DNA from: JASHVB01 sp963762885
Lineage (GTDB): Bacteria > Pseudomonadota > Alphaproteobacteria > Acetobacterales > Acetobacteraceae
Assembly: GCA_963762885.1 (NCBI GenBank)
Contig: CAVXNH010000077.1
Coordinates: 248,001 to 312,000 of the forward strand
Direction of reading: 5' to 3'
DNA length: 64,000 nt
Position numbers and translations under genes: made by a program. Shown one piece after another: positions 10,538 to 19,106 of the stretch; positions within the stretch are counted from its first letter, which is position 1, and each line of letters opens with the position of its first letter. Below the pieces are notes generated by a model that had not been told where the DNA came from, ran no database searches, and saw only the letters and a list, made by a program, of their open reading frames with translations.

Positions 10538-11458
10538 ATGACCCACGTTGCGGTCCTCTACGGCGGCGTCTCTGCCGAACGCGACGTCAGCCTGTCCACC
10601 GGCATCCAGGTCATCGCCGCCTTGCGCGAGACCGGCTTCGACGTCACACCGATCGAAGTGCGCGACGACCTCACCGCCGTTATCGCCGCGCTGACCCCGA
10701 AACCCGATGCAGTGTTCAATGCACTCCACGGCCGGCTCGGCGAGGACGGCGCAATCCAGGGCGTGCTCGACTGGCTCGGCATTCCCTACACGCATTCCGG
10801 CGTGCGTGCGTCGGCCATGGCTATGGACAAGGCCGCGGCGAAAGCGCTGTTCGTCGCCAACGGCCTGCCGGTGGCGCGCAGTCGCGTGGTTTCGATCGAA
10901 GAACTTGCAGCCGCCGACCCGATCCCGCTGCCCTACGTCGTCAAGCCGGTAAACGAGGGTTCCTCGGTCGGCGTCGAATTCATGCGCGCCGGCGACAACC
11001 GCCGCGCCGATGTGGCGCGTGCCTGGCGCTTCGGCGACGCCGCGATGGTGGAAGAGTACATTCCCGGCCGCGAACTCACTGTCGGCGTGATGGGCGACCG
11101 CGCCCTGGCCGTCACCGAAATCATCGCCGAAGCCGGCGCGTTCTACGACTACGAATCGAAATACGCCGACGGTGGCTCGCGCCACATCATCCCTGCTGCG
11201 ATCCACCCCGACATCTACGCGCGCGCCATGGACGTGGCCTCCGCGGCGCACCGCTCTCTCGGCTGCCGCGGCGCGACGCGCTGCGACTTCCGCTACGACG
11301 ATACGGCAGGCGAACCAGGCCGCCTCGTGTTGCTGGAGATCAACACGCAGCCCGGCCTGACGCGCACCTCGCTGCTGCCGGAACAGGCGGCATACCGGGG
11401 CATGAGTTTCCCGCAGCTCTGCACTTGGATGGTGGAGAACGCCGCATGCCGCGCGTAA
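10538..11458 (+). CDS. ddl: D-alanine--D-alanine ligase
   Basis: Ddl makes the D-Ala-D-Ala dipeptide that MurF uses. The 306-residue ATP-grasp protein starts with VAVLYGGVSAERDVSLSTG, the N-terminal Ddl signature. It continues with FNALHGRLGEDGAIQGVLDWL, the ATP-binding lysine region LPYVVKPVNEGSSVGVEF, and the metal-binding C-terminal LLEINTQPGLTRTSLLPEQA. The ATG at 10538 is preceded by GGCGAGG at a short distance. The 3' end overlaps ftsQ by 13 nt. No frame break. Confidence 0.96.
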   Translation: MTHVAVLYGGVSAERDVSLSTGIQVIAALRETGFDVTPIEVRDDLTAVIAALTPKPDAVFNALHGRLGEDGAIQGVLDWLGIPYTHSGVRASAMAMDKAAAKALFVANGLPVARSRVVSIEELAAADPIPLPYVVKPVNEGSSVGVEFMRAGDNRRADVARAWRFGDAAMVEEYIPGRELTVGVMGDRALAVTEIIAEAGAFYDYESKYADGGSRHIIPAAIHPDIYARAMDVASAAHRSLGCRGATRCDFRYDDTAGEPGRLVLLEINTQPGLTRTSLLPEQAAYRGMSFPQLCTWMVENAACRA

Positions 11459-12303
11459 ACCGCTCGCCGCGCAACTCGATCGACGACCGCCCGGCGCGGC
11501 TGAAATTATGGTTGCGGCGACAGAAGAAACTGCTGCGCCCCGCGGCCTGGGCCTCATTCTCCCTATTGCTCGCGCTGCTGCTGATCGGCCTGCTGCGCTC
11601 GGCCGCGCCGGGCGGCACGCTGGCGACATTGCGAGAGCATATCGGCAACGCCACCGCCTTCGCCGGGCTGCGCGTGCGCGACGTCGTCATCGAGGGCCGC
11701 GCCAACACGCCGGAACCGCTGCTGCGTGCCGCACTGGGCATCAACAAGGGCGATCCGATGCTCGGCTTCTCTTTGGAACAGGCGCGTCAGCGCATCGAAA
11801 CCCTCTCCTGGATCGAACATGCGAGCGTCGAACGCCGCCTACCCGATACGATCGTGGTCAACATCCAGGAACGGCGTCCGTTCGCCATCTGGCAGAACGA
11901 CGGAAAATTCGTCCTGATCGATCGCAGCGGCCAGGTTGTCGCCAACCAGGACGTAGCGAGTTTCCGCGGCCTGCCATTGGTGGTCGGTGCCGGCGCCCCG
12001 CCATCCGCCGCGACATTGCTCGATGCACTGACGGCGCGGCCCGCCTTGCAGCAGCGTGTCATTGCCGTGGTGCGTGTCGGCGAGCGCCGGTGGAACCTGC
12101 GGCTCAACAACGGCGCCGACGTGATGCTGCCGGAAGGCCACGAGGCCGTCGCGCTCGATCGGCTGATGCAGTTGCAGCAGGACCACGATCTGCTCGATCG
12201 CCCGTTGGTCGCGATCGACATGCGCCTGCCGGATCGTCTGGTGTTGCGACCGCACCCAGCCGATCCGGCGCCGCAACCGTCGGCCGCGAAGAAGTCGATA
12301 TGA
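11446..12303 (+). CDS. ftsQ: Cell division protein FtsQ
   Basis: FtsQ is the bitopic membrane protein that links early and late divisome proteins. The 285-residue product has a basic cytoplasmic head, one membrane helix at about residues 35-52, and a periplasmic POTRA domain starting near LRVRDVVIEGRANTPE with the usual DPMLGFSLEQARQRIETLSWI helix region. The C-terminal beta domain follows (RRWNLRLNNGADVMLPE). It overlaps the end of ddl and lies 28 nt before ftsA. The N-terminus within ddl is chosen because it gives the expected length and a coupled start. Confidence 0.93.
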   Translation: MPRVNRSPRNSIDDRPARLKLWLRRQKKLLRPAAWASFSLLLALLLIGLLRSAAPGGTLATLREHIGNATAFAGLRVRDVVIEGRANTPEPLLRAALGINKGDPMLGFSLEQARQRIETLSWIEHASVERRLPDTIVVNIQERRPFAIWQNDGKFVLIDRSGQVVANQDVASFRGLPLVVGAGAPPSAATLLDALTARPALQQRVIAVVRVGERRWNLRLNNGADVMLPEGHEAVALDRLMQLQQDHDLLDRPLVAIDMRLPDRLVLRPHPADPAPQPSAAKKSI

Positions 12304-12331
12304 TGGCGAACCCCAGCCACGGAGTCCGGCG

Positions 12332-13634
12332 ATGAACGAAATGTCGCGTCGCACGTTGCCGCCGCCGCTGACAGGTTCGGAAGAGCCCGAGCGTCCGCGG
12401 TTTCATCGTACCGGGCCATTCGGCGTGCTGGATATCGGCACCACCAAGATCGCCTGTCTGATCGGCCGCACTGAAAGCGACGGCACATTGCGAGTGCTGG
12501 GCTTCGGCTGGCACCGCGGCCGCGGCGTGCGCGGCGGCGGCATCGTCGATCTGGAAGAAGCAGAAAAATCGATCCGCGCCTGCGTCGGCCAGGCCGAAGA
12601 CATGGCCGACACCAGGCTGCGTTCGGTGACCGTGAACCTGTCCTGCGGCCAGCCGGTGTCGCAATTGTTCAATGTGCAGTGGCCGGTGAACGGCCGCGCT
12701 GTCGACGAACATGACATCCGTCGCGTCGTGTCCGAAGGCCGCGCACGTGCCAAAGCGGAAGGCCGCGAAGTGATCCACGCCCTGCCGCTGACGTTCTCGA
12801 CCGACGAGATGGAAGGCGTGGCCGATCCGCGTGGCCTGTTCTGCACCACGCTGACCGCGAAGCTGCACATCATCGATTCGGCCGCCACTGCGCTGCGTTC
12901 GCTCGGCGCCTGCATCGCCCGCTGCGATCTCGACATTGCCGAACTGGTAGCGGCGCCGATGGCTGCCGGGCTGGCCACGCTGCTGTCGGACGAACCCGAA
13001 CTTGGCACCACGGTGATCGACATGGGCGGCGGCACCACCGGCATGGCGGTATTCGCCGACAAGCAATTGCTGCACACCGCGCAACTGCCGATCGGCGGCT
13101 TTCACGTCACCAAGGACCTGGCTGCCGGGCTGTCCACCTCGCTCAATCACGCCGAACGCCTGAAGACCGTGTTCGGTAACGTTCAGTCCTCACCCGACGA
13201 TGAACGCGAGATGGTGCCTGTGCATCTGGTCGGCGAGGAAGAACACCAGATCGCGAAAGTGCCGCGCAGCATGGTGGTGAATATCATCCGGCCGCGGCTG
13301 GAAGAGACCTTCGAATACGTCAAGGACCGGCTCGACAGTTCCGGCCTGACGCGCGCCGCCGGCAATCGCGTGGTGCTGACCGGCGGCGCCTGCCAACTCG
13401 CCGGCGTGCGCGAGATGGCGGCGCGCATGTTGTCGCGCCACGTGCGCCTCGGGCGGCCGCATGCGATGCGCGGGCTGCCCGAACTCGGCGTCCGGTCCGG
13501 CGTTTGCCACCGCTGCCGGCCTGCTGCATTGGGCCGCCGGCGAGGGCCGCACGTTGCACGATGTCGATCTGGATGTGGCGCAACCCACCGGCATCTTCCG
13601 CCGCATCGTCAATTTTCTTCGGGAGCGAATCTGA
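12332..13634 (+). CDS. ftsA: Cell division protein FtsA, frameshifted near the 3' end
   Basis: FtsA is the actin-like ATPase that tethers FtsZ to the membrane. Visible motifs are FGVLDIGTTKIACLIGR (phosphate 1), the 1C-domain region NLSCGQPVSQ, VIDMGGGTTGMAVF (phosphate 2) and VLTGGACQLAGV (adenosine). Near 13487 one extra G in GAACTCGGCGTCC shifts the frame. Without it the protein would read SGPAFATAAGLLHWAAGEG and end with the amphipathic membrane-targeting helix GIFRRIVNFLRERI and a TGA at 13632-13634. With the error, the frame runs on into ftsZ without a stop, a false fusion. Confidence 0.93.
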
Positions 13635-13708
13635 TGGCTCGCGAATCGCTCCGCTTCCTGCTTAACACACAGTTCACCGACCCGAGTTCGCGTGGGGGAG
13701 ACGTCCGC

Positions 13709-15271
13709 ATGACACTCAATCTCACAATTCCGCAGCAGGTTCACACCGACTTCACGCCGCGTATCACGGTGATCGGCGTTGGCGGCGGCGGGACCAATGC
13801 CGTCGACAACATGATCGCGGCGAACCTGCAAGGCGTGGAGTTTGTCGTCGCGAATACCGACGCGCAGCAGCTCATGCACAGCCGAGCAGATCGGCGCATC
13901 CAGCTTGGACCGCATATCACGCAAGGCCTCGGCGCCGGCGCGAAACCGGAGATCGGCAAGGCGGCAGCGGAAGAAGCGGCCGACGAGCTGTATCGCCATC
14001 TCGATGGTGCCCACATGGTGTTCATCACCGCCGGGATGGGCGGTGGCACCGGCACCGGTGCAGCCCCCGTCATCGCCCGCATGGCGCGCGAACGGAACAT
14101 TCTGACTGTCGGCGTGGTGACCAAGCCATTCGGCTTCGAGGGCGTGCGCCGAGCTCGTTGTGCCGACCAGGGGATCGAGGAACTTCAACAGTACGTCGAC
14201 ACCCTGATCGTCATCCCGAACCAGAATCTGTTCCGTATGGCTAATGAACGCACCACCTGGAAGGATGCGTTCAAGATGGCCGACCAGGTGCTGTATATGG
14301 GTGTTCGCGGCGTTACCGACCTGATGATGGCGCCAGGCTTGGTGAACCTGGACTTTGCCGATATTCGCACGGTGATGGCGGAGATGGGCAAGGCGATGAT
14401 GGGCACCGGCGAGGCCGAAGGCGAGAACCGTGCGATCCGCGCCTCCGAAGCGGCCATTAGCAATCCTCTGCTGGAGGATACCTCGATGGCCGGCGCCCGC
14501 GGGCTGCTGATCAACATCACCGGCGGCGACGATCTGACCTTGTTCGAAGTGGACCAGGCCGCCAATCGTATTCGAGAGGAAGTCGACGAAGAGGCGAACA
14601 TTATCTTCGGTTCGGCGATCGATGAGTCGTTGTCCGGCCGCATCAGGGTTTCGGTCGTCGCCACCGGCATCGACACGCCGGCCGCTGCGGAATCGCGGCC
14701 ACGCCTGGTCGCGGTTGGGGGCGGTGCGATGCCGCCACCACATCCGATCCACGTGCCTACGCCGGCACAGGCGCCGATCATGCACGTGGCGCCGCAGCCG
14801 GTGCACACGCCGATGATTGGCGCGACCGGGCTGCGCCATCAGGCCGCGCGTGCACATGCGGAGCCAATCATGGAGGGCAATGCGGCGCTCGATATGCAGC
14901 CGCAACATACGCCCGCGCCCGTACCGCCGCCGGCTCCGCCGCGTACCTCACCGGTGCTCACGCCGAAGACCAATGGCGGGTTGTTTGCCGAACAGCGGCC
15001 CCCCGCGACGCCGGCTTCGTTGCCGCAGACGCAAGAACCACGGATCAGCATTTTTTCGAAGGTTACCGGCGCATTCCATCGGCGCCCGGCGTCGCCCACG
15101 GCGGTGGAAACTGCACCGCCGCGACAGGACCCAGTGATGCAGGCCGTGCAACACACCGAAGCGCCGCGCGTCGTGCCTGTGCGTCACGCAGTTGGCGGCG
15201 AGGACGCGATCCTCGATATTCCGGCCTTCCTGCGTCGCCAGGATAATGGGAAGCGCGACGCGTTGGGATAG
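13709..15271 (+). CDS. ftsZ: Cell division protein FtsZ
   Basis: FtsZ is the tubulin-like GTPase that forms the division ring. The ATG at 13709 has GGGGGAG about ten bases upstream and gives the family N-terminus with ITVIGVGGGGTNAVDNM. The tubulin signature GGGTGTGAAP is at about residues 111-120. The GTPase and core domains are intact to about residue 330. A long Pro-rich linker of about 160 residues follows, ending in the conserved C-terminal peptide ILDIPAFLRRQ that binds FtsA. At 520 residues it is longer than Escherichia coli FtsZ but normal for alphaproteobacteria. An upstream in-frame ATG at 13634 would add 25 residues and is less likely. Confidence 0.97.
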   Translation: MTLNLTIPQQVHTDFTPRITVIGVGGGGTNAVDNMIAANLQGVEFVVANTDAQQLMHSRADRRIQLGPHITQGLGAGAKPEIGKAAAEEAADELYRHLDGAHMVFITAGMGGGTGTGAAPVIARMARERNILTVGVVTKPFGFEGVRRARCADQGIEELQQYVDTLIVIPNQNLFRMANERTTWKDAFKMADQVLYMGVRGVTDLMMAPGLVNLDFADIRTVMAEMGKAMMGTGEAEGENRAIRASEAAISNPLLEDTSMAGARGLLINITGGDDLTLFEVDQAANRIREEVDEEANIIFGSAIDESLSGRIRVSVVATGIDTPAAAESRPRLVAVGGGAMPPPHPIHVPTPAQAPIMHVAPQPVHTPMIGATGLRHQAARAHAEPIMEGNAALDMQPQHTPAPVPPPAPPRTSPVLTPKTNGGLFAEQRPPATPASLPQTQEPRISIFSKVTGAFHRRPASPTAVETAPPRQDPVMQAVQHTEAPRVVPVRHAVGGEDAILDIPAFLRRQDNGKRDALG

Positions 15272-15303
15272 GCGGCGCGCTGCCGAAGATCCATGTCGGT
15301 GGC

Positions 15304-16116
15304 ATGCAGCGCGTCGTTTTTTCGGCCGACGATTTTGGCTTGTCCGAGTCCGTCAACGAAGCGGTTGAACGCGCGTTTCGCGACGGCGCGCTGAACGCCA
15401 CCAGCTTGATGGTTGCCGGTCCGGCCGCGGCTGATGCTGTGCGTCGTGCCCGAGCATTGCCCGGGCTGCGTGTCGGCCTGCATCTGGTGGTGATCGAAGG
15501 GCAGGCGGTGTTGCCGCCGTCGGACATTCCGGATCTGGTGGATGCGTCCGGCTGGTTTCCATCCGACCAATTGCGCCTGGGTTTGAACTACTTCTTTCGC
15601 CCGCACGTGCGCCGGCAGCTTGCGGCGGAAATCCGTGCCCAGTTCACCGCGTTTGCCGCGACCGGCCTCGCGCTCGATCACGCCAATGCGCACAAGCACA
15701 TGCATCTGCATCCGTCGGTTGGACGCCTGATGCTACAAATTGGCGCCGAGTTCGGATTGCGGTCGGTGCGTGTTCCGGCCGAGCCACCGGCTGTGCTCGC
15801 CCGCTGCGGCACACGAGTGGGTTTGGGTGGGCACTCCCTGTATTACTGGACGCGGGTGTTGCGGCGCCAGGCGCGCGCGGCCGGCATGACGACCAACGAC
15901 TATTGTTTCGGCCTGGCATGGAGCGGCCACATGACCGCGGAGCATGTCCGATGCCTGCTGCGCGAACTGCCTGACGGCGTCAGCGAAATCTATTTTCACC
16001 CCGCGGTGGCGCGGGACGCGACGCTGGACCGCCTGATGCCGGATTACGAGCATGCGGCGGAACTGGAGACGTTGCTGGATCCGGCAATTCAAGCGCAATC
16101 GTCGCCCTCCCCGTGA
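15304..16116 (+). CDS. hpnK: ChbG/HpnK-type deacetylase, likely hopanoid biosynthesis protein HpnK
   Basis: The protein belongs to the YdjC/ChbG carbohydrate deacetylase family, which uses a metal bound by an Asp and His residues. It opens with VVFSADDFGLSESVNEAVERA, has GLHLVVIEGQAVLPP near residue 60, and the metal-binding HANAHKHMHLHPSV near residue 125. In hopanoid producers the HpnK branch sits in hopanoid gene clusters, and the sequence resembles that branch more than chitooligosaccharide deacetylases; this is from recall. Here it lies 32 nt after ftsZ, where many alphaproteobacteria have lpxC. Its last codons and stop (16114-16116) fall inside a small hairpin. Confidence 0.8.
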   Translation: MQRVVFSADDFGLSESVNEAVERAFRDGALNATSLMVAGPAAADAVRRARALPGLRVGLHLVVIEGQAVLPPSDIPDLVDASGWFPSDQLRLGLNYFFRPHVRRQLAAEIRAQFTAFAATGLALDHANAHKHMHLHPSVGRLMLQIGAEFGLRSVRVPAEPPAVLARCGTRVGLGGHSLYYWTRVLRRQARAAGMTTNDYCFGLAWSGHMTAEHVRCLLRELPDGVSEIYFHPAVARDATLDRLMPDYEHAAELETLLDPAIQAQSSPSP

Positions 16117-16124
16117 GGGAGGGG
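16105..16124. terminator. Hairpin at the hpnK stop codon, possible end of the dcw transcript
   Basis: CCCTCCCC and GGGAGGGG form an exact 8-bp stem with a GTGA loop; the hpnK TGA is partly in the loop. No T tract follows, so it may be a repeat fragment or a processing stop rather than a strong intrinsic terminator. It lies between converging genes. Confidence 0.4.
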
Positions 16125-16146
16125 GAAAGCCTTATTCGAATCTCCG

Positions 16147-17039
16147 TCACCCCGGTGTCTGAAATTGCACCGACACCGGGCAATGGTCCGACAGCCGGTC
16201 CTTCCATTCCTCGCCGGTTTCGCGATAGTGCAGCACCTGCAACGTCTGCAATTGCATCCAGTCGCGCGCCGCGCCGCCGGCGATGATATGATCGATGAAC
16301 GCGTTGGTCACCCAGCATGGGCTGGAGCGTCCTTCGGTCGCGCGCACCAGCGGCGCGGTATTGCTCAGGGCCGCCCAAAGCTGGTCCCCACCATCCATAT
16401 GGCGATTGAAATCGCCCAGCACTATGAACGGCACACCCTCCTGCTGCCGCGCAGCGATCCACGCTTGCAGCGGCGGGACCTGCGCACGCAGTTCGGTGCA
16501 GGCGCGGCGGGTGCTGCGAGTTCAGCGACGCATCGTCACAGCCAGTCTTTAAATGCACCGCCAACATCCGCAGCGGACCGGAGGCAAGATGCAGCGTGAT
16601 GTCGGCCCCGCTGCGCAGGTGGAGCTGCCGATTACCTTGTAACGCGGTGACATCCGGATTGACGTCATAGGCCAGCCCGCGACGCACGACGATGCCGACA
16701 CGCTGCACCACATCGTCGCGCGTCATATGAAGTCGAGTACTGCTCTTGGGGAAAGATGCGCGCGGCAACAGCGCGCCCGTCCACTTCCTGGATGGCGATG
16801 ACATCCGCATCGAGCTGTGTCGCATACTGCCGCAAGCGGTCGAAATCCTCCGGCACGCGCACGCGCACATCTTCAGGCAACGCCGGATCGCCGGCCTGGC
16901 GTTCGGTCAACCAATTCAGGTTCCAGGTGGTAATTTTCAGTTCGGCGCCAAGCGACACCGCAGGCAGCAACACACATGCCAGAGCGACGTACGCCAGGCG
17001 CAGGCAACTCACCGATGACCAGGGCAGGTTTCGCCGCAT
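16147..17039 (-). CDS. Endonuclease/exonuclease/phosphatase (EEP) family protein, exported, frameshifted
   Basis: Members of this fold cleave phosphodiester or phosphoester bonds in nucleic acids, lipids or sugars. The N-terminus has a hydrophobic signal-like stretch (about residues 12-30), then the family start LKITTWNLNWL and AIQEVDG with the metal-binding Glu. The middle (RMLAVHLKTGC) and the end (FIVLGDFNR, then LSDHCPVSVQF with the catalytic Asp-His) are in two other frames. The breaks lie near 16720 and 16480, so the reading is tentative. All catalytic motifs are present when frames are joined. The substrate cannot be told from the sequence. It lies 46 nt downstream of the AI-2E-type permease on the same strand. 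Confidence 0.75.
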
Positions 17040-17085
17040 CTCGAGACATGGTGCCCGACTTTACCCCGCGCACCAACATGGCGTT

Positions 17086-18993
17086 TCAGCCCAACACCGG
17101 TTGCGGCTGCGCTTCGGACGTTGGCGGCGGTTGGGCTTCGATTTGCGCCGACGGGACCTGCGCATGCTGCAGCACCGCCGCGCAGGCCTCGACCGCCTCC
17201 TGCAACGAGGTAACGTAATGATCGGCGCCAATTGCCGTGCGTATCCTTTCGTCCTGCAACGTCGGTGCGCCTTGCGGCCATATGCCAACCAGCATCGGCA
17301 GTCCCGGCAGGACCCGGCGCAGGCGCCGCAGCAGATAGCGAACATGCGAGATGCCGCCTTCCAGGTCCAGGTAGCAGAGGCAAAGCATCGGCGTGCCGTG
17401 GGTTTGCAGCGTTGGCAGCTCCGAGCGCGAAATGGCCCGATACGGCACGGCGTGAGCCTCGATTCCGCGTTCCCCGAGAAGTTGCACGAGCATGCGCGCC
17501 GCCGCCTCATCCAGTGGCCCGCGCCCGGCAACGCACAGAACCGTACCGTGATCGCCTCGCGTTGCATCGGCGGCGGTCGCGTCCGGTTTAGCCTCGTCGG
17601 CCAGGTCCTCGATCAACGTGTAGGCCGATTCCAACACGCGTTCGAGTTGTTCGGCGCCAAGGGCGCCGCGTCCGGCGTCAATGGTGGCGCGCCGCAACCC
17701 AGGCACTGCCACCTCGTCATAGTACTTGTATAGCGGCGCTTCCTTCATGAATTGCTCGGCTTGCTCGCCGGCTTCGTCCGGGTCACCCGCCAACATGCGT
17801 TGATAGAAACTCTCGTCCGGTTGCAGTGCCGGACGGTCGCCGAGCAAAATGTCGAGAAACTCCAGGCGATCGACGTGGCGCCCCAGGACCATGAAACACA
17901 GGGTCAAGGGCGTCGATAGGATCAACCCGATCGGTCCCCACAGCCAGGTCCAGAAGGTTGCAGCTACAACCACGGCAAACGGCGATAGCCCGGTGGAGCG
18001 GCCATACACCAAAGGCTCCACCACCTGGCCCATCACGGCCTCCCCAACGCCGAACAGGATTGCAGTCCATATTACCGAGGCCCAGCCCGGCGACGTCGCG
18101 GCGGCAAGCAACAGAGGCAGGACGGCTGCCAGTGGCGAGCCGATATACGGGAGGAAGCGCAGCAGCATCGCGATGATGCCCCATAGCAACGGCGAGGGCA
18201 GGCCGATGAAATACAGTGCCGTGCCGATGATCACGCCGAACGCCATATTGATCGCGAGTTGGGCAAGGAAATAGCGGGACAGTCGATGCGCGGCCTCGTC
18301 CATGGCTATCGTGGTGCGGTGCAGGTCGGACGCTCCGAACAGGCGGATCATGCGATCGCGCAGATCGTCGCGCTGCGCCAGAATGAACGTGGAGACAATG
18401 AAGACGATCGCCAGGGCCGCGAGTGGATTGACCAGCGGTTCAACTACCTGTTCCGCAAGCTGCACTGCGCTGCTGGGGGGTTGATGCACCTCGACCGGAA
18501 CCGGTTGCGGTGCGGAATTGTTCGCCGGCTGGGTGGGCTCGGCGCGAGAGACGGCTGGGTGGCTGGGAGCCGCGTGAAACGGGTGCCCGACGCTGCGCAC
18601 CAGGGCATCAAAATGCGACATCGCAAATTGCTGCACCGTTTCGACTTTGCTTTCGATGGTGCTGGCGTAACCCGGCACTTGCCCAGCGAGGTCGGCGACC
18701 TGTGTCCCGATCAATCCGCCAAGTCCCACAATGGTTCCGAGCGCGACCGCGACAGCAAGCAGTGCTGCCAGGAAGTCTGGTATTCGGATGCGATGCAGCA
18801 GTTCAACCAATGGCGCGAGCAGGAATGAGAGCAATACCGCAAGCGTGATTGGGATCAGGACGGTACGGCCGAAATATAACCCTGCGATAACGACAACCCC
18901 GGTCCCCAGCGTCAGAACGCTGCTCGATCCGGGCGTTTGTGCGGGCGGGATCGGTGCCGGACGCCGATCCAAGGGCACGCGCTGCACTGCCAT
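17086..18993 (-). CDS. AI-2E family (PerM-like) transporter with extra C-terminal domain
   Basis: Proteins of this family are inner-membrane permeases or exporters; members have been linked to autoinducer-2 export or to Na+/H+ antiport. The N-terminal 400 residues show the typical paired helices, the long soluble insert between the second and third helix groups (about residues 85-170, here Pro- and Ser-rich), and a late conserved segment with GPIGLILSTPLTLCFMVLGRHV. Unlike the usual 350-400 residue form, this protein has 635 residues. The last 130 or so have a Rossmann-like pattern (VLCVAGRGPLDEAAARMLVQLL, then MLCLCYLDLE) reminiscent of cobalamin-binding folds but without the DxHxxG histidine motif. 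Promoter space of about 110 nt lies upstream (18994-19106). Confidence 0.85.
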   Translation of the reverse strand: MAVQRVPLDRRPAPIPPAQTPGSSSVLTLGTGVVVIAGLYFGRTVLIPITLAVLLSFLLAPLVELLHRIRIPDFLAALLAVAVALGTIVGLGGLIGTQVADLAGQVPGYASTIESKVETVQQFAMSHFDALVRSVGHPFHAAPSHPAVSRAEPTQPANNSAPQPVPVEVHQPPSSAVQLAEQVVEPLVNPLAALAIVFIVSTFILAQRDDLRDRMIRLFGASDLHRTTIAMDEAAHRLSRYFLAQLAINMAFGVIIGTALYFIGLPSPLLWGIIAMLLRFLPYIGSPLAAVLPLLLAAATSPGWASVIWTAILFGVGEAVMGQVVEPLVYGRSTGLSPFAVVVAATFWTWLWGPIGLILSTPLTLCFMVLGRHVDRLEFLDILLGDRPALQPDESFYQRMLAGDPDEAGEQAEQFMKEAPLYKYYDEVAVPGLRRATIDAGRGALGAEQLERVLESAYTLIEDLADEAKPDATAADATRGDHGTVLCVAGRGPLDEAAARMLVQLLGERGIEAHAVPYRAISRSELPTLQTHGTPMLCLCYLDLEGGISHVRYLLRRLRRVLPGLPMLVGIWPQGAPTLQDERIRTAIGADHYVTSLQEAVEACAAVLQHAQVPSAQIEAQPPPTSEAQPQPVLG

Positions 18994-19106
18994 GAAGCGA
19001 AGACCTGTGGTGGTGACGCGCTCGGGCTAGCGGACAACATGGGCTGCTTTGTGTTGCGTGCTGTCAACAGCACGCGAGCAGCGTAATTGCTGTCGGAACG
19101 AGACCT

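Noticed and set aside
10360..11445. Long open frame upstream of ftsQ, overlapping ddl
   Set aside because: It is a shadow of the family C repeat and of ddl in another frame; ddl has all family motifs and its own start.
12332..15271. FtsA-FtsZ fusion protein (one continuous frame of 979 codons)
   Set aside because: Removing one G near 13487 restores the conserved FtsA ending with its amphipathic helix and a TGA at 13632-13634, and ftsZ has its own ribosome site and normal start. The fusion is a frame error.
17086..18993. Autoinducer-2 export or signalling locus
   Set aside because: The family name is historical; no luxS or lsr genes are nearby, and many members act as ion or other exporters.
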